This document shows positions 1 to 6,419 of a stretch of 10,457 bases of DNA, piece after piece (the stretch's first letter is position 1; the number at the start of each line of letters is the position of its first letter). The stretch comes from CAZJAD01 sp964543855 (GTDB taxonomy: Bacteria; Electryoneota; RPQS01; DYHQ01): the NCBI GenBank assembly GCA_964543855.1, contig CAZJAD010000079.1, forward strand, positions 1-10,457, read 5' to 3'. Position numbers and translations under genes: made by a program. Below the pieces are notes generated by a model. The model saw nothing but the letters and a program-made list of their open reading frames with translations. It did no database searches and was not told where the DNA came from.

Positions 1-53
1 CAAGGCACGGGGTTTTGGTCCCCGGATCGGAGGTTCGAATCCTTCCGCCCCAG
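1..53 (+). tRNA. tRNA-Gln (anticodon TTG), 5' end outside the window
   Basis: This is the 3' two-thirds of a glutamine tRNA. The anticodon arm is a perfect 5-bp stem (8-12 with 20-24) around the 7-base loop TTTTGGT, which puts TTG at 15-17. A 4-base variable loop follows. The T arm has a 5-bp stem (29-33 with 41-45, one G-T pair) and the loop TTCGAAT. The 3' acceptor strand CGCCCCA (46-52) and discriminator G53 come next. No CCA is encoded; the next bases are CTCC. The 5' acceptor strand and most of the D arm lie before the window. In many bacteria a tRNA-Gln gene sits just upstream of prs; here about 2.5 kb separates them. Confidence 0.93.
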
Positions 54-139
54 CTCCAGGCGAACAGCACCTCTAAGCCGAACCGAACGGGTCAAACCAC
101 GCCAGTTGATTACGGCCATCCGGAGGCGGAGAACCCATA

Positions 140-1989
140 GTGGCTAAGCGTGCCATAGCTGTTATTCTCCTGTTATCGATTCCTTTGGCGTTGCAGGCTC
201 AGGTCAAGCCAGAGGTGACGCCGTACAAAGTCGAACCGGAATTGGCCAATGTCGTTAATCTGGACGATTTCGGAAGGGGAATCGAGCACTATACAAGAAC
301 GGAATTTTCTTTCTCTGACGCGCAAAAGGAAAAACTTGTCCGGAATGCGTTTGTCGTCACCGCTTCGAACGCCGAGCAATTCTTTCATATCTACGAAAGC
401 GCACATTTCGGGATAAAACCTCGCATTCCCAATTTCATTACCTCGGATTGTGTGCTGCAGCTTCACCATCTGTTCTATGATTTCACGCTGAGAGCCGTCG
501 AAATCGAGAAACTGCTGCCTGCTCTCACGCAGCTCACGCAGCAGATGCTTGCAGAATCAGAGAGACAGCTCGAACAAATCTCCGACCCGGCACTCAAGGC
601 CGCAGCCTTGAAAAACATCTCCTACTTTACCGTGGCCGCGAAGCTTCTGGAATTGGAAGTAACATCCTTGCCGGAAAGCTGCATCCCCGAAGTAGAGGCT
701 GAACTCGAAAAGATAGAGAAGCATGAAAGAAGACAGAGCTCGAGCATATTCCCGTTTGGCCACGACTACACACAGTATATTGTGCGAGGCCACTACACGG
801 GAAGCGACGAGCTTCAACGATTCTTCTGGGCTATGATGTGGTACGGAACGAGTGCATTCCCGTTCGAGGTTGAAGGCAGACGCACAGAGCAGCAGGTGCT
901 TCAAGCTCTTCTCATCACGCACCTTCTCTTCAATTCCGAGCTTGAGAATGAGCCACTTGTCAACTTGTGGGACAGAGTCTATTCAATAACCGCTCTCTAT
1001 GTAGGTTCCACCGATGATTTGAATCCCTACGACTTCCATGAGTTGATGGAAGATGTCTATGGAAAAGATGTATCTCTGGAGGTTCTCGCTGACAAGGAGA
1101 AACTGAATCTCTTCTATGAGAAATCCGACAGACTTCCTCGTCCCAGGATTGTCTCTGAGGCCGTCGGAATTCCTCCCGGACTTCAGTTTCGATTTATGGG
1201 GCAGAGATTCATCCCCGATTCCTACATGATGCAGAAACTTGTCCATTGGCCACTGAGGCCATGGCCAAAAGGACTGGATGTCCTGGCCGTTTTGGGGTCA
1301 AGGCAGGCCGCCCGATACCTCGATGAACTCTACAAAGAGCCGGAGAAGTGGAGTGACTATCTTCCTAACAGGGCCAAACTGATTGAGGAGTTTGCCAGCC
1401 TCAGTGAAGACGAGTGGTACCAGAATCTGTTTTATGGTTGGCTCTATGTTCTCACGGCTCTTCTGGACGAGACTGACCAGGGTTATCCTACTTTCATGCA
1501 GAATGAAGCCTGGACAGACAAAGAACTCAATACAGCCTTAGCCAGCTGGGCCGAGCTCAGACACGATGTCATCCTTTACGGTGATGCTTCTATGGCAGAG
1601 GGTGGCGATGGTGGCGAAGAAATATCCCAACCGAAAGGCTATGTGGAGCCTGTCCCTGAGTTCTACAGGAGACTGCTGAAGCTGGTCACACTGAACAAGC
1701 AAATTCTTTCGGACAAAGGGTTTCTTCCTGAAGGCATAGAAGAGATCTTCGAGCGCTACGAGAATCTTCTGTCATTCCTCAAAGGTATCTCTGAAAAAGA
1801 GCTCACAAACAAGACCCTCACCGATGAGGAATACGAGAGAATTCGAAACTTTGGCTACGAAATCGAGCGCCTCTCTGTCTCCATCGTTGAAATCGACAGG
1901 AATTTTGCTTTCTATTATCGGGGGAGAGACGGGGAGAGAAGGAAAGCCGAACCAGAGCCTTACCTTCACCTGCGAGGCTGGTATGATGT
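140..1989 (+). CDS. DUF3160-family exported protein, 3' end lost in assembly gap
   Basis: About 616 residues can be read before the N run. The GTG start at 140 has GGAGG at 122-126, a rather long spacing. Residues 1-20 form a signal peptide (K3-R4, a hydrophobic stretch, then ALQA before Q21), so the protein is probably exported, with no lipobox cysteine. The rest is mostly helical and charged. It resembles the DUF3160 family, best seen in the segment FITSDCVLQLHHLFYDFTLR near residues 100-120 and in the late KELTNKTLTDEEYERIRNFG segment. The biochemical role of DUF3160 is unknown and I do not propose one. The C-terminal part normally found in this family would lie in or after the gap. Arginine codons are unusual: 22 of 36 are AGA/AGG, against 3 of 33 in prs. 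The family call comes from recalled sequence pattern, not from a search. Confidence 0.72.
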
Positions 1990-2089
1990 NNNNNNNNNNN
2001 NNNNNNNNNNNNNNNNNNNNNNNNNNNNNNNNNNNNNNNNNNNNNNNNNNNNNNNNNNNNNNNNNNNNNNNNNNNNNNNNNNNNNNNNN
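1990..2089. other. Assembly gap of 100 N
   Basis: Exactly 100 undetermined bases lie inside the DUF3160 gene. A round 100 is the usual placeholder for a gap of unknown length, so neither the reading frame nor the distance across it can be trusted. The sequences on the two sides are joined only by scaffolding evidence. Confidence 0.98.
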
Positions 2090-2144
2090 GTCTCCCTTGC
2101 TTCCACCTCCCATAAGAGACATCGTTCGACAGAGAGACAAGTAA
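2090..2144 (+). CDS. Possible C-terminal tail of the DUF3160 gene after the gap
   Basis: Directly after the gap one frame reads SPLLPPPIRDIVRQRDK and stops at TAA 2142-2144, 13 bases before the RRM gene. A second frame closes earlier, at TAA 2113-2115. The third runs on into the RRM gene in the wrong frame and is implausible. The first would be a sensible end for the interrupted gene, with its stop next to the RRM ribosome binding site. However, the gene may instead have ended within the missing bases. The fragment is too short to prove. Confidence 0.3.
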
Positions 2145-2157
2145 AAAGGAGCCTGGA

Positions 2158-2424
2158 ATGCAAGGCAGCAAACTGTACGTGGGAAATCTTGGTTACTCGG
2201 TGACCAGTCAGCAGTTGGAAGAACTGTTTGCCAAGTATGGCGAAGTTCGGCAAGTAACCGTCATTGAAGGCAAAGGCTTCGCTTTTGTTGAAATGGCCAG
2301 CTCATCGGAAGCTGAAAAAGCAAAAGACGCGCTGAACGACACGGAGTTCGACGGACGCACAATCAGAGTCGACGAAGCTCGTCCGCCAAGAGAGAGACAG
2401 AAGAGACGGTATCCCAGATACTAA
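2158..2424 (+). CDS. Small RRM-domain RNA-binding protein
   Basis: This 88-residue protein is a single RNA recognition motif plus a short basic tail. The RNP2 strand KLYVGNL is at residues 5-11 and RNP1 KGFAFVEM at 39-46, so the three RNA-stacking aromatics (Y7, F41, F43) are in place. Residues 76-88, rich in Arg and Tyr, form a short tail (PPRERQKRRYPRY). The ATG at 2158 is preceded by AAGGAG at 2146-2151 with a 6-base spacer. Stand-alone RRM proteins of this size occur in cyanobacteria and many other bacteria, where some respond to cold, but their targets are mostly unknown. It directly follows the DUF3160 gene and shares its taste for AGA (5 of 9 Arg codons). A role in RNA binding is secure from the motifs; the specific target is not known. 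Confidence 0.93.
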   Translation: MQGSKLYVGNLGYSVTSQQLEELFAKYGEVRQVTVIEGKGFAFVEMASSSEAEKAKDALNDTEFDGRTIRVDEARPPRERQKRRYPRY

Positions 2425-2529
2425 TATCGTTCAACAGCGCAAGAGTCGCCACACGAACTTCTTAGGAAGGCCCGCACCGCGCTTGTGCGTCCTGTAAGTC
2501 GTTCATCGGTATTGTATCGGAACAAATTG

Positions 2530-2550
2530 GGCTGGCCAAACAGGCCAGCC
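2530..2550. repeat. Perfect 8-bp inverted repeat upstream of prs
   Basis: GGCTGGCC (2530-2537) and GGCCAGCC (2543-2550) pair perfectly around the 5-base loop AAACA. The hairpin ends 25 bases before the GTG of prs, so it would lie in the leader if transcription starts upstream. No T run follows on either strand, so it is not a standard intrinsic terminator. It could be an operator or an mRNA leader element; the sequence does not decide. The rest of 2425-2575 shows no coding signal and no convincing -35/-10 pair. Confidence 0.5.
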
Positions 2551-2575
2551 TCGTCCCGAGGAAAGACAGGCCAAG

Positions 2576-3529
2576 GTGACACAGGATCAGCTGAAGATTT
2601 TCACGGGCACCGCCCATCCCGAATTCGCAAGGCAAATCGCCCGGGCCGCCGGGCAGCGGCTCGGGTCGGCCGCGATCCAGCGTTTCGCGGATGGAGAGAT
2701 CGGAGTCAAGTACAACGACAATATCCGCGGGCGGGATGTCTTCTTGGTTCAACCCACTCAGCCCCCTGCGGATAACTTGCTGGAACTGCTCATTCTCATT
2801 GACGCAGCCAAGCGTGCGTCCGCCCGCCGCATCACCGCGGTGATTCCCTATTTCGCCTATGCGCGCCAAGACCGAAAAGACCAGCCGCGAGTGTCCATCA
2901 CCGCACGCCTGGTGGCAGACCTCCTCGAAGCCGCCGGAGCGGACCGCGTCCTGACGATGGACCTCCATGCACCGCAGATCCAAGGATTCTTCAAGATTCC
3001 CTTCGACCATATCTATGCGTCGAAACTGTATGTCGATTGGTTCCGGAGTCATCCCATCCGCAGATTGGTCATCGTGGCCCCGGATGTTGGCTCGACGAAA
3101 TTGGCCCGCTTCTACGCCAATCAGCTTAACACGGATTTCGTCGTGGTCGACAAAGAGCGTGAGCGCCCCAATCGCGTGCGGGCGATGAATCTCATCGGAG
3201 AAGTGGATGGGCGGCGGGCCCTCATCGTAGACGATATGATTGATACCGGCGGAACTTTTGTAGCGACCGTCGATCTTCTTCTGCGAAAGGGCGCTCGCGA
3301 AATCATCGCAGCCATCACCCATCCCGTTTTCTCCGGCCGAGCGGTTCAGAGAATCGAGGCCTCGCCCGTCCGAGCGGTTGGAGTATGTGATACGCTGCCC
3401 ACGCCACAGCGACACCTGTTTCGGAAGATCCATCTTGTCTCGACGGCCAAAATCTTCGCCCAGGCAATTCTGTCGATTCACAACGGTCGATCACTGAGCA
3501 AGCTTTTTGTGCAGCAGTCGCGCGCCTGA
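2576..3529 (+). CDS. prs: Ribose-phosphate pyrophosphokinase (PRPP synthetase)
   Basis: The enzyme makes 5-phosphoribosyl 1-diphosphate from ribose 5-phosphate and ATP, the precursor of purines, pyrimidines, NAD, histidine and tryptophan; it is cytosolic. The 317-residue length is typical for class I enzymes. Visible signatures are PYFAYARQDRK (91-101, the catalytic flexible loop and ATP contacts), MDLHAPQIQGFF with H131, APDVGSTK, and the PRPP/ribose-phosphate loop DDMIDTGGT (219-227). The family C-terminus, SIHNGRSLSKLF, is also present. The GTG at 2576 was chosen because the N-terminal strand (LKIFTGTAHPEFA) starts immediately after it, with GAGG at 2558-2561 or CAGG at 2567-2570 as a modest ribosome site. 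It opens the cluster running to rplI, a neighbourhood (prs-ctc-pth) common in bacteria. Arg codons are almost all CGN, unlike the two genes before it. Confidence 0.97.
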   Translation: MTQDQLKIFTGTAHPEFARQIARAAGQRLGSAAIQRFADGEIGVKYNDNIRGRDVFLVQPTQPPADNLLELLILIDAAKRASARRITAVIPYFAYARQDRKDQPRVSITARLVADLLEAAGADRVLTMDLHAPQIQGFFKIPFDHIYASKLYVDWFRSHPIRRLVIVAPDVGSTKLARFYANQLNTDFVVVDKERERPNRVRAMNLIGEVDGRRALIVDDMIDTGGTFVATVDLLLRKGAREIIAAITHPVFSGRAVQRIEASPVRAVGVCDTLPTPQRHLFRKIHLVSTAKIFAQAILSIHNGRSLSKLFVQQSRA

Positions 3530-3578
3530 CTCAGGGGTCGCGACATGATAGAACAGACTTGAGAAGATCGGTGGAAAC

Positions 3579-3845
3579 ATGGAACTCGAAGGACCTCTTT
3601 GCCAGAGCTGTGCCATGCCCTTGAGGGGGCCGGAGGATTTCGGAACGAACGCTGACGGAAGCCCGTGTGACGATTACTGCCACTTCTGCTTCCAGAAAGG
3701 TGCCTTTACGGATCCGGACATCACGCTGGATGAGAAGATAGACAAAGTCGTGAACATTGCCGTGATGCAGTTGAACATGCCCAAGTCTCTGGCGGAGGCC
3801 CTGGCCAAGGAGACAATACCGAAGCTGAAGAGATGGCGAAGTTGA
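3579..3845 (+). CDS. Zinc-ribbon domain protein, 88 residues
   Basis: This small cytosolic protein begins with a four-cysteine zinc site: C8 and C11 (CQSC) paired with C34 and C37 (CHFC), with an extra C30. Between them runs FGTNADGSPCDDYC, and after them FQKGAFTDPDITLDEKID and a C-terminal PKLKRW. This matches the family usually annotated as putative zinc ribbon (recalled as Pfam PF12674), whose function is not established. The C-terminal half (about 48-88) is helical, with a hydrophobic pattern (VVNIAVMQLNM). The ribosome site is weak (GGTGG at 3570-3574). It sits 49 bases after prs and 47 before rplY with no terminator on either side, so it is likely co-transcribed with them. A member inside the prs-rplY-pth cluster is not part of the standard order. 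Confidence 0.85.
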   Translation: MELEGPLCQSCAMPLRGPEDFGTNADGSPCDDYCHFCFQKGAFTDPDITLDEKIDKVVNIAVMQLNMPKSLAEALAKETIPKLKRWRS

Positions 3846-3892
3846 GCTGGGCACTCACCACTCCATAAGAGGAACAATATAGAGACGGAACG

Positions 3893-4546
3893 ATGGAAGA
3901 GATTACATTGGACGCGCAGGCGCGACCCACAGGCAAACGAGCACTCAAACAACTTCGGAAACGGGAGTTGGTCCCGGCAGTCTATTACACTCAGCACGGT
4001 GAGGTTCGCCACATCGCTGTGGATGCCCGTGCCCTTTCGCATCTTGTTGCTAAGGAAATGCCGCTGCTTCATCTGAAATTGGACGGCAAAGAATTCCACT
4101 GCGTCATTCGAGAAATTCAGCGTCATCCGGTGAATAACGAGATCCTTCATGTCGATTTCTTCGGCGTGGAACGCGGGCACAAGATCCGCGTCACCGTGCC
4201 TCTGCGCCTCATTGGTGCGGCCGCCGGGGTCAAAGAAGGCGGCATTCTTGAACACGGATATCGCGAGGTGCAGGTCGAGTGCCTGCCAAGCCACCTGCCA
4301 CCCCATCTGGAAGTAGAAATATCCCACCTGGGAATTGGCGACTCCGTTCGCATCGAGAATCTGTCTTTCGAGAATATCACGCTTCTGGATGACCCCCACA
4401 CCGTCGTGGCCCATGTGGTTCCGCCGCGATTGGAAAAAGCGGTCACCGAAGAGGAAGTGGAAGCGGAAGCCGAGGGTGCGGAGCCCGAGGTCATCTCGGC
4501 ACGCCGCGAAGAGGAAGAGGGCGAGAAGGAATCCAAAGAAAAGTAG
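3893..4546 (+). CDS. rplY: 50S ribosomal protein bL25, long CTC form
   Basis: bL25 binds the 5S rRNA on the large subunit. The long two-domain form, known as Ctc or TL5, has an N-terminal 5S-binding beta barrel and a C-terminal beta domain. Here the first domain spans about residues 1-90 (start EEITLDAQARPTGKRALKQLR; VPAV at 27-30; REIQRHPVNNEILHVDF at 73-89). The second spans about 95-178 (HKIRVTVPLRLIG, GGILEHGYREVQVECLP, SHLGIGDSVRI). Residues 184-217 form a tail of Glu, Ala and Lys, strongly acidic and low in complexity. The usual VPAVLYG motif reads VPAVYYTQHGE. The start is ATG 3893 with only a weak upstream GACGGAA. The stop lies 4 bases before the pth start, so the two genes are probably translationally coupled. 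Confidence 0.95.
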   Translation: MEEITLDAQARPTGKRALKQLRKRELVPAVYYTQHGEVRHIAVDARALSHLVAKEMPLLHLKLDGKEFHCVIREIQRHPVNNEILHVDFFGVERGHKIRVTVPLRLIGAAAGVKEGGILEHGYREVQVECLPSHLPPHLEVEISHLGIGDSVRIENLSFENITLLDDPHTVVAHVVPPRLEKAVTEEEVEAEAEGAEPEVISARREEEEGEKESKEK

Positions 4547-4550
4547 CTCC

Positions 4551-5126
4551 ATGCCTCTGGTCGTTGGTCTCGGTAATCCGGGCAGGACCTATCGGGATAC
4601 ACCGCACAACATCGGCTTCGCTGTCGCGGAGGTTCTGGCCAAGCGCGCCGGGATCGCCTGGAAACGAGGACGCGCCCGGTCACGCGTCGCAAAGGTACAC
4701 ACGGAACCGCAGCCGCTGATCTTTCTCAAACCGCACTCCTTCATGAACCTTTCCGGAGGACCCGTCAGGGCGGCCCTTGCGCGCTACGGAATGTCCACGA
4801 CAGACCTCCTCGTCATCTGTGACGATGTCAATCTGCCGCTTGGACGACTTCGGTTGCGCTTGTCCGGTTCAGCTGGCGGGCACAAGGGACTGCAATCCCT
4901 CATCGATGCACTGGATACGGAAATGTTCGCCCGGCTCCGTGTGGGTGTCGGGGGTGGCGAAGCAGGAGTAGATGTAACTGACCTTGTTCTGCGCAGGTTC
5001 TACGCCCAGCAGCGTAGCGAGGTAACGACGGTCATCGAGCGAGCGGCAGACGCTGTCCTGTGCTACCTGCAGGAAGGTGCGGAAAAGACGATGAATTTGT
5101 ACAATCGCGACCCTGAAACGGATTGA
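4551..5126 (+). CDS. pth: Peptidyl-tRNA hydrolase
   Basis: Pth cleaves the ester bond of peptidyl-tRNAs that drop off ribosomes, recycling tRNA; it is essential in most bacteria. The 191-residue protein begins with GLGNPGRTYRDTPHNIGF, giving N9 and the catalytic histidine H19. Next come KPHSFMNLSG (tRNA-binding Asn in MN) and CDDVNLPLGRLRLR with the catalytic Asp partner. GGHKGLQSL, where E. coli has GGHNGL, follows; Lys at that place is found in other family members. ATG 4551 is chosen because the GLGNPG strand starts four residues later, although the frame stays open further upstream inside rplY. No good Shine-Dalgarno is seen; the start lies 4 bases after the rplY stop, which suggests translational coupling. 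The pairing with ctc is common. Confidence 0.96.
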   Translation: MPLVVGLGNPGRTYRDTPHNIGFAVAEVLAKRAGIAWKRGRARSRVAKVHTEPQPLIFLKPHSFMNLSGGPVRAALARYGMSTTDLLVICDDVNLPLGRLRLRLSGSAGGHKGLQSLIDALDTEMFARLRVGVGGGEAGVDVTDLVLRRFYAQQRSEVTTVIERAADAVLCYLQEGAEKTMNLYNRDPETD

Positions 5127-5163
5127 GCCGAGCTCGACCGCCTCAGGGCAATAGGAAAACCCT

Positions 5164-5187
5164 CCCGGCGGAATGGAAACCGTCGGG
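5164..5187 (+). promoter_or_regulatory. Hairpin in the rpsF leader, possible autoregulatory site
   Basis: CCCGGCGG (5164-5171) pairs with CCGTCGGG (5180-5187), 8 bp including one G-T pair, around the loop AATGGAAA. It lies 23 bases before the rpsF start and just ahead of its ribosome site (GGGAG 5201-5205), with no T run. In several bacteria a structured rpsF leader containing a CCG element binds the S6:S18 complex and represses the operon. A CCG is present here, but I cannot confirm the full consensus fold, so the function is inferred from position only. Confidence 0.35.
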
Positions 5188-5210
5188 CATCAAGGCCAAA
5201 GGGAGTCAGT

Positions 5211-5726
5211 ATGAAACCGAGAACCTATGAATGCGTCCTCGTTCTGGACCCGGGACTGGACGCGGAGAAAATCACCGGGCAACTCGAGAGGTTCCAAGAG
5301 CAGATTCTGCACCACGGCGGGCTCATCCGCAAGTGGGACCGATGGGGAAAGAAGCGTCTGGCCTACGAAATTGACGGCAAACAGTACGGATACTATGTCG
5401 TCGTCGTTTTCGATTTGGACCCTGCCGCCGTGAAACCGATGGACCGCTACGCACGACTCAACCAGCTCATCTTGCGGCACTTGATTGTGCTGGTAGAGCC
5501 GCGACGGGTCCCCGAGATAGAACCGACAGCGGATCTGCGCTCTACACCCGAGAGATCCAAAGAAGAACCGCCCAGTATTGTTACCAAAGAGGAGAAGGTC
5601 GAGACAAGCGCAACAACTTCAGACGAGCCTGACAAAGCGTCGGACACAGAAGACGGCAGCGAGGGTGATGGCGCTACCGGCGAATCGGACAACGAGGAAT
5701 CGTCGGCTGGTCGAGGCACCGCTTAA
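5211..5726 (+). CDS. rpsF: 30S ribosomal protein bS6 with acidic C-terminal extension
   Basis: bS6 binds the central domain of 16S rRNA together with S18. The ferredoxin-like domain covers about residues 1-97, with the start KPRTYECVLVLDPGLDAEKI, then the signature WGKKRLAYEIDGKQYGYY (45-62) and LNQLILRHLIVLVEP (83-97). The family is normally about 95-135 residues; this one has 171. The extra part, roughly 98-171, is disordered-looking and rich in Glu, Asp, Ser and Thr. E. coli bS6 also has an acidic tail that is extended by glutamate ligation (RimK), but this one is much longer and not a simple Glu run. ATG 5211 has GGGAG at 5201-5205. It stands between pth and ssb, as is usual. Confidence 0.95.
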   Translation: MKPRTYECVLVLDPGLDAEKITGQLERFQEQILHHGGLIRKWDRWGKKRLAYEIDGKQYGYYVVVVFDLDPAAVKPMDRYARLNQLILRHLIVLVEPRRVPEIEPTADLRSTPERSKEEPPSIVTKEEKVETSATTSDEPDKASDTEDGSEGDGATGESDNEESSAGRGTA

Positions 5727-5795
5727 GCATATTGCCACACGGATCGGAAATGCGTTGCAGAAGAATTTTAACATGTGCACAAAGGGGAGAGCACT

Positions 5796-6362
5796 ATGGC
5801 TGAACTGAGAATGCCCGATATCAACAGCGTGATTATCGTTGGCAACCTGATCAAAGACCCGACCTTTCGCTCGACGACAACCGGCACACCTGTCGCCAAC
5901 TTCATGATCGCGTCCAACCGCAAGTTCAAGGACAGTTCCGGGCAGATCAAAGAAGATGTCTGCTTCATTGGCGTCGTCGCTTGGTACAAACTCGCCGAGA
6001 GTTGCAACGAAAATCTGAAGAAAGGCAGCGCCGTCCTGGTGGAAGGCGAACTCCAGTCCCGGAGCTGGAAAACGGAAGACGGCTTCAACCGCAATATCGT
6101 TGAGATCAAGGCGCGCCGTATACAATTCCTGAACAAGCGCGAAACAACCAGCCCCCAGACCGAGGCCACGGAAGATACGGAGCAGGCTGACAAGGACGAA
6201 ACAAGTGAACCGCCGCCCGGAGAGGAAACATCTCCCGCGGCCGACGAACCACCGTCCAATGACGAGAAGCCCGATCCTGCCAAAGAAAAGGAACCAGTGC
6301 CGGAAAGCCGCAAGCCGGATTCTACCGAATACGACTTCGGCTACCGAGACCTGAAGATTTAG
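5796..6362 (+). CDS. ssb: Single-stranded DNA-binding protein
   Basis: SSB coats single-stranded DNA in replication, repair and recombination. The OB fold spans about residues 9-112: NSVIIVGNLIKDPTFRSTTTG, then VANFMIASNRKF, DVCFIGVVAWYKLAE and GSAVLVEGELQSRSW. Aromatics W63 and W91 lie where DNA-stacking residues are expected. Residues 114-180 are a flexible tail rich in Glu, Pro, Thr and Asp. The last residues read TEYDFGYRDLKI rather than the usual acidic tip ending in IPF or LPF that recruits partner enzymes. ATG 5796 is chosen over the in-frame GTG at 5775 because AAGGGGAG (5782-5789) lies 6 bases before it; the protein is then 188 residues. It is followed directly by rplI, without rpsR. 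Confidence 0.95.
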   Translation: MAELRMPDINSVIIVGNLIKDPTFRSTTTGTPVANFMIASNRKFKDSSGQIKEDVCFIGVVAWYKLAESCNENLKKGSAVLVEGELQSRSWKTEDGFNRNIVEIKARRIQFLNKRETTSPQTEATEDTEQADKDETSEPPPGEETSPAADEPPSNDEKPDPAKEKEPVPESRKPDSTEYDFGYRDLKI

Positions 6363-6419
6363 CACCAACTGAGATCGATAGATACGCAGCCGCAACATAG
6401 CTGGAAGGAAGAGAACCAC

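Noticed and set aside
1..53. tRNA-Gln as an attachment site for an integrated element
   Set aside because: I found no second copy of the tRNA 3' end downstream and no integrase gene, so integration here is not supported.
2090..2203. Continuation of the DUF3160 frame through the gap into the RRM gene
   Set aside because: It depends on the nominal gap length, overlaps the RRM gene in another frame, and gives a Lys/Arg/Ser-rich peptide unlike a DUF3160 end.
2470..2525. Possible promoter for prs (TTGTGC with TATTGT)
   Set aside because: The spacing between the boxes is about 21 bases, too long for a normal sigma-70 promoter.
2462..3481. Minus-strand open frame of more than 300 codons opposite prs
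   Set aside because: prs has every catalytic motif on the + strand. The antisense product has no recognisable domain and simply mirrors GC-rich codons.
4335..4550. N-terminal extension of pth into rplY
   Set aside because: The extension translates rplY out of frame into Arg/Lys-rich sequence. Pth homologues begin right at the GLGNPG strand, so ATG 4551 is the start.
3674..4552. Minus-strand open frame opposite the zinc-ribbon gene and rplY
   Set aside because: Its hydrophobic start is the complement of the Glu/Lys-rich bL25 tail; both + strand genes are well supported.
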